A stretch of DNA of 64,000 nucleotides, taken from the NCBI GenBank assembly GCA_016719885.1, contig JADJYF010000006.1:290817-354816 (forward strand). Direction: 5' to 3'. Below are positions 1 through 9,696 of this stretch, piece by piece. The translations under genes and the position numbers were made by a program. Each line of letters opens with the position of its first letter. Positions within the stretch are counted from its first letter, which is position 1. This stretch comes from Pseudomonadota bacterium (GTDB lineage: Bacteria > Pseudomonadota > Gammaproteobacteria > Ga0077536). The notes beneath the pieces are model-generated. The model saw only the letters and a list, made by a program, of their open reading frames with translations, ran no database searches and had not been told where the DNA came from.

Positions 1-1269
1 GAACGCCTTGCGGCCCGGGTAGACGGCGCGCGAACCGAGCAGGTGTTCGATCACCAGCAGGCGGTTGTACTTGGCGATGCGATCGGAACGCGACATCGAG
101 CCGGTCTTGATCTGGCCGGTGCCGAAGGCCGCGGCGATGTCGGCGATGGTCGAATCCTCGGTTTCGCCGGATCGATGCGACACCACCGCCGTGTACTTGT
201 TGCGCTTGGCCAGTTCAATGGCGTCGAAGGTCTCGGACAAGGTGCCAATCTGGTTGACCTTGATGAGGATCGAGTTGGCGACCTTCTGGTCGATGCCACG
301 CTGCAGGGTTGCGCTGTCGGTGACGAACAGGTCGTCGCCGACCAGCTGCACGCGCTCGCCGAGCGTCGCGGTCAGATGCTGCCAGCCGGCCCAGTCGTTC
401 TGGTCCATGGCGTCTTCGATGGTGATGATGGGGTAACGCTTGCACCAGTCGGCAAGCATGTCGGTCATCTCGACCGCGCTCAGCACACGGCCTTCCGATT
501 CGAGGTCGTACTTGCCGTTCTTGTAGTATTCCGAGCTCGCGCAATCGAGGCCGAGAGCGATGTCGTCGCCGAGCTTGTAGCCGGCCTTTTCGATGGCGCG
601 CACGATCAACTGCAGCGCCGCTTCGTTGGACGGCAGATCAGGCGCGAAGCCGCCTTCGTCACCCACCGCCGTGCTCATGCCGTCGGCATTCAGCAGCGAC
701 TTCAGGGCATGGAACACTTCCGCGCCATAGCGCAGCGCCTCGCGAAAGGTCGGCGCGCCGACCGGCAGGATCATGAACTCCTGCAAATCGACGCTGTTGT
801 TGGCATGCGCGCCACCGTTGATGACGTTCATCATCGGCACCGGCAACACGTACTCCGGGTTGTCGCGCAGCGACTGGAAGAGCGGCTTGTTGGCGGCGTT
901 GGCGGCGGCGTGGGCGGCGGCCATCGACACTGCCAGCATGGCATTGGCGCCGAGCTTGCCCTTGTTGGGCGTGCCATCGAGTTCGATCATCTTCTTGTCG
1001 AGGCCGGCCTGGTCGGCGACATCGTGGCCCTTCAATGCCGCGGCGATGGCGCCATTGACGTTGGCGACGGCCTTGGTCACGCCCTTGCCCAGGTAGCGGG
1101 TCTTGTCGCCGTCGCGCAGTTCCAGCGCTTCGCGCTCACCGGTGGATGCGCCGGACGGCACCGCCGCGCTGCCGCGCGCGCCATTGTCGGTGACGATTTG
1201 CGCGTAGACCGTCGGGTTGCCGCGCGAGTCGATGATTTCAAGGGCGTCGATGCTTGCGATTTTGCTCAT
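1..1269 (-). CDS. eno: Enolase (partial, C-terminus cut by window edge)
   Basis: Enolase interconverts 2-phosphoglycerate and phosphoenolpyruvate in the cytosol. The minus-strand frame starts with MSKIASIDALEIIDSRGNPT at 1269 and stays open to base 1, giving 423 codons; the family is about 427-431 residues, so only a few C-terminal residues are missing. Visible family motifs include SGASTGEREALELRDGD, the lid segment GGAHANNSVDLQEFM, GDEGGFAP, the metal-ligand region ITIEDAMDQNDW and GDDLFVT, and SHRSGETED near the end. The order eno-kdsA-pyrG on one strand is usual in proteobacteria. Besides glycolysis, it would supply PEP for the serine-cycle-like enzymes further along the window (inference). 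Confidence 0.97.
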   Translation of the reverse strand, partial: MSKIASIDALEIIDSRGNPTVYAQIVTDNGARGSAAVPSGASTGEREALELRDGDKTRYLGKGVTKAVANVNGAIAAALKGHDVADQAGLDKKMIELDGTPNKGKLGANAMLAVSMAAAHAAANAANKPLFQSLRDNPEYVLPVPMMNVINGGAHANNSVDLQEFMILPVGAPTFREALRYGAEVFHALKSLLNADGMSTAVGDEGGFAPDLPSNEAALQLIVRAIEKAGYKLGDDIALGLDCASSEYYKNGKYDLESEGRVLSAVEMTDMLADWCKRYPIITIEDAMDQNDWAGWQHLTATLGERVQLVGDDLFVTDSATLQRGIDQKVANSILIKVNQIGTLSETFDAIELAKRNKYTAVVSHRSGETEDSTIADIAAAFGTGQIKTGSMSRSDRIAKYNRLLVIEHLLGSRAVYPGRKAF

Positions 1270-1296
1270 GGGTTCAGCCGTTCAATTTGAAAAAAT

Positions 1297-2101
<805 letters not shown>

Positions 2102-2115
<14 letters not shown>

Positions 2116-3757
2116 TACTGACCTCGGCGGCCGGCTGCTTCTGATGGCGCAGCGCCGCCTGCAGGAACGCCGTGAACAGCGGGTGGCCATCGCGCGGCGT
2201 GGAGGTGAACTCGGGGTGGAACTGCACGCCGACGAACCACGGATGGGTGGGGATCTCGACAATCTCGACCAGGTTGCCGTCCATCGAGCGACCGGCGATG
2301 CGCATGCCGGCGGCTTCGAGGTCCATGGTGTAGGTGTTGTTGAACTCGTAACGGTGGCGATGACGCTCGTTGATGAGATCCGTGCCATAGGCGCGCGCCA
2401 CGAAGCTGTTGGGCGCGAGCCGGCAGGCTTGGCCGCCGAGCCGCATGGTGCCGCCGACATCGGCGTCGGCGCTGCGCACTTCGACCGCGCCATCGGCGGT
2501 CTTCCACTCGGTGATGAGGGCGATGACCGGGTTCGGCGTGCGACTGTCGAACTCGGTCGAATGGGCGCGTTCGAGATTGGCCATGTGACGTGCGAATTCG
2601 ATGACCGCCGCCTGCATGCCGAGACAGATGCCGAGATAGGGCACACGGTTCTCGCGCGCGTAGCGCACCGCCAGCACCTTGCCCTCGATGCCACGCTCGC
2701 CGAAACCACCAGGCACCAGGATGGCGTCCATTTTTTCCAGGGCCGCGCAGCCGTCGGTTTCGAGCCGCTCGGAATCGACGTAGTGGATGTTGACGCGCGT
2801 GCGGGTGTGGATGCCGGCGTGGGTCAGGGCTTCCGACAACGACTTGTAGGACTCGGTGAGATTGACGTACTTGCCGACCAGCGCGATGTCGACCTCGTGC
2901 TCGGGATGCTGCAGGGCGTAGACGACATTGTTCCATTGCGTCAGATCGGCCGGCGGCACCTTGAGGCCGAGTTTCTCGACCACGATGTCGTCCAGCCCCT
3001 CTTCGTTGAGCAGCATCGGGATCTTGTAGATGGTGTCGGCGTCGCGCGCGGTGATCACGGCGCGTTCCTCGACGTTGGTGAACAGCGCAATCTTGCGCCG
3101 CTCCGAGGGCGGCAGCGCGCGGTCCGCGCGGCACAGGAGAATATCGGGCTGGATACCGATGGAGCGCAGTTCCTTGACCGAATGCTGGGTCGGCTTGGTC
3201 TTCATCTCGCCGGCCGAATTGATGTACGGGATCAGCGTGAGATGGATGTACAGGGTATTGGCGACGCCGAGTTCCACCCGCATCTGGCGGATGGCCTCCA
3301 GGAACGGCAAGGATTCGATGTCACCGACCGTGCCGCCAATCTCGACCATCGCCACTTCCGCGTCGCCGGCGCCCTGCTTGATGCAGCGGATGATCTCATC
3401 GGTGATGTGCGGGATGACCTGCACCGTCGCGCCGAGATACTCGCCGTGGCGCTCCTTGCGAATCACGTTGGCGTAGATGCGGCCGGTGGTGTAGTTGCTC
3501 TGCGAGGACGTGCGCTGGCGAATGAAGCGTTCGTAATGGCCGAGATCGAGGTCGGTCTCGGCGCCGTCATCGGTGACGAACACTTCACCGTGCTGGAACG
3601 GGCTCATGGTGCCCGGATCGACGTTGATGTACGGGTCGAGCTTGACCATCGAGATCTCGAGGCCGCGGGCCTCGAGTATGGCCCCGAGCGAGGCGGCAGC
3701 AATGCCTTTCCCCAACGAGGACACGACGCCGCCGGTAACGAATATGTATCGCGTCAT
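2102..3757 (-). CDS. pyrG: CTP synthase
   Basis: CTP synthase aminates UTP to CTP using glutamine and ATP. The 551-residue protein starts MTRYIFVTGGVVSSLGKGI, the nucleotide-binding loop of the N-terminal synthetase domain. It continues with SMVKLDPYINVDPGTMSPFQ and the EVFVTDDGAETDLDLGHYER segment. The C-terminal class I glutamine amidotransferase domain has PGGFGERG, the nucleophile motif LGICLGMQ and a terminal HPEF segment. Length fits the family (about 545). It is first in the pyrG-kdsA-eno run, transcribed away from fhs; its promoter should lie in 3758-4040, where I see no diagnostic box. Confidence 0.98.
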
Positions 3758-4040
3758 GCAGAATTGAGTGAGTGCCAGGAGCCTAAAACAGAACGGCCGT
3801 GCGGCGAGTCGCGCGGCCCGTTCGGGTGCGGTGAAAGTTACCAGATCGGCCGCCCTGCCTCAATCGCGGCAAGCCGCCGCACGCGCGCTGTTGACCCCGC
3901 GCAAGTGCCACGCACGGGCCACGCGGCGGCTGCCACGGCCGATGGTAATATGCCGCCCGCCCGCGGGCGGCGCAGCGCCATGCCCACTTCCGCCACGACC
4001 CGCGCCGTGCCCAGAATTCTTGCTTTACCGAGGAACGAGC

Positions 4041-5711
4041 ATGTCGGACATCGAAATCGCCCAGGCCGCCACCATGCGACCCATCGTCGAACTGGTGGGC
4101 AGCCGTTATGGCATCGCGCCGCAGCACCTGGTGCCCTACGGCCATTACAAGGCCAAGCTGTCGCTGGACTACATCCGCGAACTGGAGAACCGTGCCGATG
4201 GCAAGCTGGTGCTGGTGACCGCCATCAGCCCGACGCCGGCCGGCGAAGGCAAGACCACCACCACCGTCGGTCTCGGCGATGCGCTGAACAAGGGCGGCCG
4301 GCGCGCCATCATCTGCCTGCGCGAGCCATCGCTCGGCCCGTGCTTCGGTGTCAAGGGCGGCGCGGCCGGCGGCGGCTATGCGCAGGTCGTGCCGATGGAA
4401 GACATCAACCTGCATTTCACCGGCGACTTCCACGCCATCGGCGCCGCGCACAACCTGCTGGCGGCGATGCTCGACAACCACATCAATCACGGCAACGCGC
4501 TCGACATCGATCCGCGCCTCATCACCTGGAAGCGCGTGGTCGACATGAACGACCGCGCGCTGCGCGACATCGTGGTCGGCCTCGGCGGCACCGCCAACGG
4601 CTATGCGCGCGAAGACGGCTTCGATATCACGGTGGCCTCGGAAGTGATGGCGATCTTCTGCCTCGCGACCTCGCTCGCCGACTTGAAAGCGCGGCTCGGT
4701 CGCATCGTGGTCGGCTATACCCGCGAGCGTAAGCCGGTGACGGCGGCGGATCTGAAAGCCCACGGCGCGATGGCGGCGCTGTTGAAGGACGCCATCAGTC
4801 CCAACCTCGTACAGACGCTGGAGAACAACGTGGCCTTCGTGCACGGCGGTCCGTTCGCCAACATCGCCCACGGTTGCAACTCGGTGACCGCCACTCGCAC
4901 CGCCTTGAAGCTCGCCGACTACGTGGTGACGGAAGCGGGCTTCGGCGCCGACCTCGGCGCCGAGAAATTCATCGACATCAAGTGCCGCATGGCCGATCTG
5001 AAACCGAGCGCCGTGGTGCTGGTCGCCACCATCCGCGCCTTGAAGTACCACGGCGGCGTGGCGGTGCCGGAGTTGAACAAAGAGAACCTCGCCGCGCTGG
5101 AAGCGGGCTGCGTGAACCTGGAACGGCATTTGAACAACATCCAGCACCACTACGGCCTGCCGTGCGTGGTCGCCATCAATCATTTCACCGCCGACACCGA
5201 CGCCGAAGTCGAACTGCTGCGCAAGCGCGTGGCGGCGCTCGGCGCCACGGTGGTGGTGGCCAGGCACTGGGCCGAAGGCGGCGCCGGCGCGATGGATCTC
5301 GCCGACGCGGTGGTCGGCTTGATTGAAGCCAAACCCGCCACGCATCGCTACGTCTACGAAGCGGACGACAGCCTGTGGGACAAGATCAACGCCGTCGCGA
5401 CCAAGGTCTATGGCGCGGCCGGCATCAGCGCGCCGGCCAAGGTACGCGATCAGATCAAGGATCTCGGCAGTCGCTATCCGGACTTCCCGGTGTGCATGGC
5501 CAAGACCCAGATGTCGTTCTCGACCGATCCCACCTTGCGTGGCGCGCCCAGCAATCACACCGTCGAGATCAGCGAAGTGCGCGTGTCGGCCGGCGCCGGC
5601 TTCATCGTCGCCATCGCCGGCAACATGATGACCATGCCCGGCCTGCCGAAATCCCCGGCGGCGGAGCGCATCGATGTCACGGACGAGGGGAAGATCGTAG
5701 GGTTGTTCTGA
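4041..5711 (+). CDS. fhs: Formate-tetrahydrofolate ligase
   Basis: This ligase makes 10-formyl-tetrahydrofolate from formate, THF and ATP, feeding C1 units to purines and serine or, in methylotrophs, to the serine cycle (FtfL). The protein has 556 residues, the usual size. I chose the ATG at 4041 (MSDIEIAQAATMRPIVE) because AGGAACGAGC precedes it at Shine-Dalgarno distance; the open frame extends further upstream but without family similarity. Motifs: ISPTPAGEGKTTTTVGLGDA (P-loop), REPSLGPCFGVKGGAAGGGY, DFHAIGAAHNLL and MPGLPKSPAAE near the C-terminus. It is divergent from pyrG. Its 3' end is followed within 15 bases by a REP-like palindrome. Confidence 0.97.
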   Translation: MSDIEIAQAATMRPIVELVGSRYGIAPQHLVPYGHYKAKLSLDYIRELENRADGKLVLVTAISPTPAGEGKTTTTVGLGDALNKGGRRAIICLREPSLGPCFGVKGGAAGGGYAQVVPMEDINLHFTGDFHAIGAAHNLLAAMLDNHINHGNALDIDPRLITWKRVVDMNDRALRDIVVGLGGTANGYAREDGFDITVASEVMAIFCLATSLADLKARLGRIVVGYTRERKPVTAADLKAHGAMAALLKDAISPNLVQTLENNVAFVHGGPFANIAHGCNSVTATRTALKLADYVVTEAGFGADLGAEKFIDIKCRMADLKPSAVVLVATIRALKYHGGVAVPELNKENLAALEAGCVNLERHLNNIQHHYGLPCVVAINHFTADTDAEVELLRKRVAALGATVVVARHWAEGGAGAMDLADAVVGLIEAKPATHRYVYEADDSLWDKINAVATKVYGAAGISAPAKVRDQIKDLGSRYPDFPVCMAKTQMSFSTDPTLRGAPSNHTVEISEVRVSAGAGFIVAIAGNMMTMPGLPKSPAAERIDVTDEGKIVGLF

Positions 5712-5725
5712 TCCGTAGGTCTCCT

Positions 5726-5810
5726 TGTGGGTCAGACCTCAGTCTGACATTCAACGTCTCGGCCGCGACTACAGTCCAAGATCGAATGTCAGACTGAAGT
5801 CTGACCCACA
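5726..5810. repeat. REP-like inverted repeat pair, family B copy 1
   Basis: Two 25-bp arms, 5726-5750 and 5786-5810, are inverted copies of tgtgggtcagacttcagtct followed by gacat, with a single mismatch, separated by about 35 bases. Each arm also holds an internal palindrome (gtcagactgaagtctgac). The same unit occurs as a pair at 56919-56985, which shows a dispersed family. It lies between the fhs stop and the end of the convergent SIMPL gene, so it could act as a bidirectional terminator or mRNA stabiliser (inference). Confidence 0.85.
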
Positions 5811-5827
5811 GGGCCCCGGAAATTTAT

Positions 5828-6514
5828 CTACGGCGCCAACTCGATGGTGCCGTTGATCACCACTTCCACCGACTGCGTGCCGGCCTCGATGGCGGGGTTG
5901 GCGACTTCGGCCTTCATCGCCATCGCGCGGCCGGCGTACATCATCGGCTGCGGCAGGTTGCCGCGCTGGTCGAGATTGGCATTCACCAGCGTGTAGCCCT
6001 TGCGGCCGAAACTCGCGGCGACTTTTTGCGCCCGTTCAGAGAAACGCTTGATGGCCGCATCGGTGAGGCGCTCCGTCACCGCTTCGCGCAGGCTGTCGGA
6101 GATCTCGTAGCTGACCGCTTCGATGGCGAGACCGCCCTGCAGACTGCCGAGCAGCGCGGTCAAGGTGTCATGCTGCGCGCTTTCCAGGCGCAAGCCCTGG
6201 TGCACGCGCCACGAAGCGATTTTCTGCTGTTCGTCGTAAATCGGGTCGCTGCGGTAATCGAGGGTCTGGGCCTTCACGCCCTTGGTCTGTCTCGCCGTCG
6301 CGAGGGCCTTGGCCATCGCCTGGTTGACCGCGTCGGCCGCCTTGGCCTGCTCGCGCGCGTCCTGCTCGACGAACAGGCGCGCCACCAGCACATCGCTCGC
6401 GACATCTTCCTTGGCCGAGGCGCTGAAACTCACCAGGTTGCGGTTGGGTGTGTTGTCGGCGGCGTGGGTCGACACGGTGAACGCCAGAAACAGCGCACAG
6501 TACAGAAATTTCAT
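5828..6514 (-). CDS. SIMPL-domain (DUF541) periplasmic protein
   Basis: A 228-residue protein with a clear N-terminal signal peptide (MKFLYCALFLAFTVSTHA, then AD) followed by one SIMPL/DUF541 domain over about residues 27-225. SIMPL proteins (BP26/OMP28, YggE type) are periplasmic and oligomeric; their biochemical role is unsettled, with links to oxidative stress. I chose the ATG at 6514 because aggaggt stands just upstream and the signal peptide starts there; the longer frame upstream is translated REP sequence. The gene follows the decarboxylase on the same strand, with a REP pair in between. Family assignment is firm; function is not. Confidence 0.85.
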   Translation of the reverse strand: MKFLYCALFLAFTVSTHAADNTPNRNLVSFSASAKEDVASDVLVARLFVEQDAREQAKAADAVNQAMAKALATARQTKGVKAQTLDYRSDPIYDEQQKIASWRVHQGLRLESAQHDTLTALLGSLQGGLAIEAVSYEISDSLREAVTERLTDAAIKRFSERAQKVAASFGRKGYTLVNANLDQRGNLPQPMMYAGRAMAMKAEVANPAIEAGTQSVEVVINGTIELAP

Positions 6515-6523
6515 GACACCTCC

Positions 6524-6596
6524 TGTAGGTGCGAATTCATTCGCACATTGTTCGGTCCGTGACGCCATCGAATGTGCGAATGAATTCGCACCTACA
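6524..6596. repeat. REP-like inverted repeat pair, family A copy 1
   Basis: Arms 6524-6549 and 6571-6596 are perfect 26-bp inverted copies beginning tgtaggtgcgaattcattcg, with a 21-base spacer. Each arm contains its own palindrome (gtgcgaat / attcgcac), so the transcript can form either two small hairpins or one long one. A second, more diverged pair lies at 10682-10753. The right arm overlaps the last codon region of the upstream decarboxylase gene and provides its TAG stop. No RAYT transposase (TnpA-REP) is visible in this window. Confidence 0.88.
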
Positions 6597-8013
6597 CCGC
6601 GCTTATCAATTTCCAGGCGGCCGATACATGCTCGCGCGTGGTGTAGGTCTGTCCCACACAGAATCGCAGCGTGTACTTCCCGCGAATCACGGTATGGCTC
6701 ATGAACAGGCGGCCGCTGTCGTTGAGGCGCTTGAGCAATGCCTGGTTGGCTTCATCACTGCCGCGCAGCCGGAAGCACACCAGGTTCAGCGAGCGCGGCA
6801 CCACCAGTTCGAAGCGCGGGTCGTCCGCCACCCACTGCGCGAATTCCTCGGCCAGGGCGAGATGCTGACGGATGAAGCCACGCAGCGCTTCGAGGCCATA
6901 GGAGCGCAGCACGAACCACAGCTTGAGCGCGCGAAAGCGCCGCCCCAGCGGGATCTGCCAGTCGCGATAGTCGATCGCTTCGCCGCCCGCGCTGGCTTCG
7001 TTGCGCAGGTATTCGGGCAGCACCGTCAGCGCACGGATCAGCGGTTCGCGATCGGCGACGAAGAAGCAATCGCAGTCGAAATTGGTCAACAGCCACTTGT
7101 GCGGATTGAAGCAATAGCTGTCGACGCCGTGCATGCCGTCATTGAGATGGCGGTATTCCGGACACAGCGTCGCGCTGCCCGCCATGGCGCCATCGACATG
7201 CAGCCACAAACCCTCGGCGCGGCACAGCTCGGCGATGGCCGGCAGCGGGTCGATGGCGAGCGACGAGGTGGTGCCGATGGTCGCGCACACGAAGAACGGC
7301 GTGAGGCCGGCGGCGCGGTCGGCGGCGATGGCCGCGGCCAATGCGTCGACACGCATCGCGAGCTGCTCGTCCGTCGCTATCTTGCGCAGGCGCGCGCGAC
7401 CGATGCCGGCGATGCTGACGGCCTTGTCCAGCGAGGAATGGGTTTCCTCCGAGCAATAAGCGACGAGACCGGGCGCGAGTCCCTGTTGGCGCACGCTGTA
7501 GTTCGACACGCGCTCACGCGCGGCGAGCAAGGCGCACAGCGTGGCGCTGGACGCGCTGTCCTGGATCACGCCGCCGCCGGCGCCGCTGGTCTTGAAGCGT
7601 TCGGGCAAACCCAGCGCATCCACCAGCCAGTCGAGCACATGGCTCTCGAGCTCGGTGCAGGCGGGACTCGTCAGCCACAGCATGCCCTGCACGCCGAGGC
7701 CGGCGCTCAGGAGCTCGCCCAAGATCGACGGCGGCGAGACATTGGCGGGAAAGTAGCCGAAGAAATTCGGGCTCTGCCAATGCATGAGACCGGGCACGAT
7801 GATGCGCTCGAGATCGGCGAGGATGGCCTCGAAGCCGGTGCCCTGCTCCGGTGCCGCGGGCGGCAATTGCGCACGCACATCGCCGGGCGCGAGCGGTGAT
7901 TTCACCGGCAGCTCGGCGACCCGCGCGCGGTAATCCACCAGCCAGTCGATGAGGGCGTAGCCAGCCTCGCGAAATTGTTCCGGGGAGAGATGTTCGGGTG
8001 GGGAATCGCTCAT
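6592..8013 (-). CDS. PLP-dependent group II (aromatic-L-amino-acid type) decarboxylase
   Basis: The 473-residue protein belongs to the group II PLP decarboxylases (aromatic amino acid, tyrosine/tryptophan, glutamate types). Visible: HWQSPNFFGYFPANVSPPSI, the active-site entrance motif of aromatic decarboxylases; WLHVDGAMAGSA with the PLP aspartate; and NPHKWLLTNFDCDC with the PLP-binding lysine. The substrate cannot be read from sequence; Tyr, Trp, Phe or DOPA are all possible. The start MSDSPPEHLSPEQFREAGY at 8013 fits the family N-terminus. The stop codon is the TAG of the flanking REP element, so the natural C-terminus may have been altered slightly. The peroxiredoxin gene lies 58 nt upstream on the same strand. 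Confidence 0.88.
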   Translation of the reverse strand: MSDSPPEHLSPEQFREAGYALIDWLVDYRARVAELPVKSPLAPGDVRAQLPPAAPEQGTGFEAILADLERIIVPGLMHWQSPNFFGYFPANVSPPSILGELLSAGLGVQGMLWLTSPACTELESHVLDWLVDALGLPERFKTSGAGGGVIQDSASSATLCALLAARERVSNYSVRQQGLAPGLVAYCSEETHSSLDKAVSIAGIGRARLRKIATDEQLAMRVDALAAAIAADRAAGLTPFFVCATIGTTSSLAIDPLPAIAELCRAEGLWLHVDGAMAGSATLCPEYRHLNDGMHGVDSYCFNPHKWLLTNFDCDCFFVADREPLIRALTVLPEYLRNEASAGGEAIDYRDWQIPLGRRFRALKLWFVLRSYGLEALRGFIRQHLALAEEFAQWVADDPRFELVVPRSLNLVCFRLRGSDEANQALLKRLNDSGRLFMSHTVIRGKYTLRFCVGQTYTTREHVSAAWKLISAV

Positions 8014-8071
8014 GGTGGAGCGATGGTGACGCAAGGCAGGCGATGGGCGCAAGGCGCCCATCGCCCCGCGA

Positions 8072-8557
8072 TTACAGGTTGGCGAGGATGTTCTCGGCCG
8101 AGCTGGCCTTGACGTCCGACGCCGCAGCTTCGCGATGAACCTGCTTCACCACGCCGTCTTCGACCACCAGCGCAAAGCGCTCACCGCGGGTGCCCATGCC
8201 GAAGCCGCTGGCATCGAGCGACAGGCCGAGCGCCTTCACGTATTCGGCGTTGCCGTCGGCCAACAGCGTGACCTTGTCGCCCGCGCCCTGCTCCTTGCCC
8301 CACGCGCCCATCACGAACACGTCGTTGACCGACATGCAGGCGATGGTGTCGACGCCCTTGCCCTTCAAGGCGGCGGCGTTCTGGATGAAGCCCGGCAGGT
8401 GCTTGGCCGAGCACGCCGGCGTGAAGGCGCCGGGTACGGAAAACAACACGACCTTCTTGCCTTTGAACAGGTCATCGCTGGAGATCTTGTTCGGTCCCTC
8501 GGCGGTCATCACGCCGAAAGTACCGCTGGGCATCTTGTCACCTGTCTTGATAGTCAC
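8072..8557 (-). CDS. Peroxiredoxin, Prx5 type
   Basis: A 161-residue thiol peroxidase of the Prx5 (AhpC/TSA redoxin) family, which reduces H2O2 and alkyl hydroperoxides. The peroxidatic cysteine is in VPGAFTPACSAKHLPGF (PxxxTxxC), with the usual VNDVFVMGAW and SGFGMGTRGERFALVVEDG segments. I chose a GTG start at 8557 (VTIKTGDKMPSGTF): GGAGG lies 7 nt upstream and the family starts here; in-frame upstream codons lack similarity. There is no fused glutaredoxin domain, so an external glutathione/Grx or thioredoxin reductant is expected. Confidence 0.92.
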   Translation of the reverse strand: MTIKTGDKMPSGTFGVMTAEGPNKISSDDLFKGKKVVLFSVPGAFTPACSAKHLPGFIQNAAALKGKGVDTIACMSVNDVFVMGAWGKEQGAGDKVTLLADGNAEYVKALGLSLDASGFGMGTRGERFALVVEDGVVKQVHREAAASDVKASSAENILANL

Positions 8558-8673
8558 GTTCCAACCTCCGAATGAATATTGCTGTGCCTGCGAACGTCTT
8601 GCACCGTGCATGCCGTCCATGGCCGGCATTGTGCCACCCTGCTGTCGGCGCTGGGTAGGGTCAGGCGAGATCC

Positions 8674-8702
8674 CGCGCGTCGACTACGGGAATCGACGCG
8701 CG
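8674..8702. terminator. Hairpin after the hydroxypyruvate reductase gene
   Basis: A 10-bp perfect stem (cgcgcgtcga / tcgacgcgcg, loop ctacgggaa) begins three bases beyond the stop codon of the upstream dehydrogenase gene. It lacks a clear U-tract, so it may be a weak or Rho-assisted terminator or a 3'-end stabiliser. It separates the dehydrogenase from the peroxiredoxin gene. Confidence 0.4.
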
Positions 8703-8705
8703 CAT

Positions 8706-9677
8706 TCACACCACGCGATCGCGCGGCACGCGCCCTTCGAAGAAGTCATCGAGATTGTCGATCACGCGCATGCCCATGGCGATGCGGGTTTCCTCGGTGG
8801 CGCTGCCGAGATGCGGCAGCAGCACCACGTTGTCGAGACCGAGCAGGGCGGGCGGCACCCGCGGTTCGCCGACGTAGACATCGAGGCCGGCGCCGGCGAT
8901 GTGCCGCTCGCGCAGCGCTTCGACCAAGGCGTCGTGGTCGACCACGTCACCGCGCGCGGTATTGATGAGGAAGGCATGCTTGCGCATGGCCGCGAGGCGC
9001 GCGCCGTTGATGAGATGGCGCGTCGCCGCGCCGCCCGGACAGTGCAGGGACACGAAGTCGGAGGCGGCCAGCATGTCGTCGAGTTGCGCGAAGGACGTCG
9101 CGCCCAAGGCCTTGCAGATCTCGGCGGGCGGCGGGGTGCGCGTGTGGAACACGATGCGCATACCGAAACCAAAATGCGCCTTGTGCGCCATGGCGCGCGC
9201 AATGCGCCCGAAACCGACCAGGCCCAGGGTCTTGCCCGTCACCTTGGCGCCGAGCATGTGGGTCGGCCGCCAGCCTTGCCACGCGCCGGCACGCAGCTCG
9301 CGTTCGCCTTCACCGGCGCGTCGCGCCGCCATCAACAGCAGCGTCATGGCCAAATCGGCGGTGCAATCGGTCAAGGCATCGGGCGTATTGGTGACGGTGA
9401 GACCCTGGGCGCGTGCGGCGGCGATGTCGATGTGATTGAAGCCGACGCCGTAGTTGGCAATGAGTCGGGTACGCCTGGGTGCGGTGTCCAGCAGTTCGGC
9501 CGTGATGGCGTCGGTGACGGTCGGGCACAGCGCATCGGCTTCACGCAGCGCCTGCTGGAGTTCGGCGAAGCTCATCGCCACGTCGCGCTCGTTGAGCTTG
9601 ACGTCGAAGCGGCGCTGCAATATCTGCTCGACCGCCTGCGGCCAACGCCGCGTCACGATCACTCTCGCTTTGTCCAT
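8706..9677 (-). CDS. D-2-hydroxyacid dehydrogenase, probable hydroxypyruvate/glyoxylate reductase
   Basis: A 323-residue NAD(P)-dependent D-2-hydroxyacid dehydrogenase. The cofactor motif is GLVGFGRIARAMA. The catalytic Arg, Glu and His are seen in LINTARGDVVDHDAL, AGLDVYVGEP and LLPHLGSATEETR. The IANYGVGFNHID and TADLAMTLLLMAARR segments are typical of glyoxylate/hydroxypyruvate reductases. The start MDKARVIVTRRWPQ at 9677 lies 19 nt after the malyl-CoA lyase-like gene, so the two are probably one operon. With serine-glyoxylate aminotransferase upstream, reduction of hydroxypyruvate to D-glycerate is the likely reaction (inference from context). Phosphonate or other 2-hydroxyacid substrates cannot be excluded. 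Confidence 0.88.
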   Translation of the reverse strand: MDKARVIVTRRWPQAVEQILQRRFDVKLNERDVAMSFAELQQALREADALCPTVTDAITAELLDTAPRRTRLIANYGVGFNHIDIAAARAQGLTVTNTPDALTDCTADLAMTLLLMAARRAGEGERELRAGAWQGWRPTHMLGAKVTGKTLGLVGFGRIARAMAHKAHFGFGMRIVFHTRTPPPAEICKALGATSFAQLDDMLAASDFVSLHCPGGAATRHLINGARLAAMRKHAFLINTARGDVVDHDALVEALRERHIAGAGLDVYVGEPRVPPALLGLDNVVLLPHLGSATEETRIAMGMRVIDNLDDFFEGRVPRDRVV

Positions 9678-9696
9678 TGCTTGCGCTCCGAAATAT

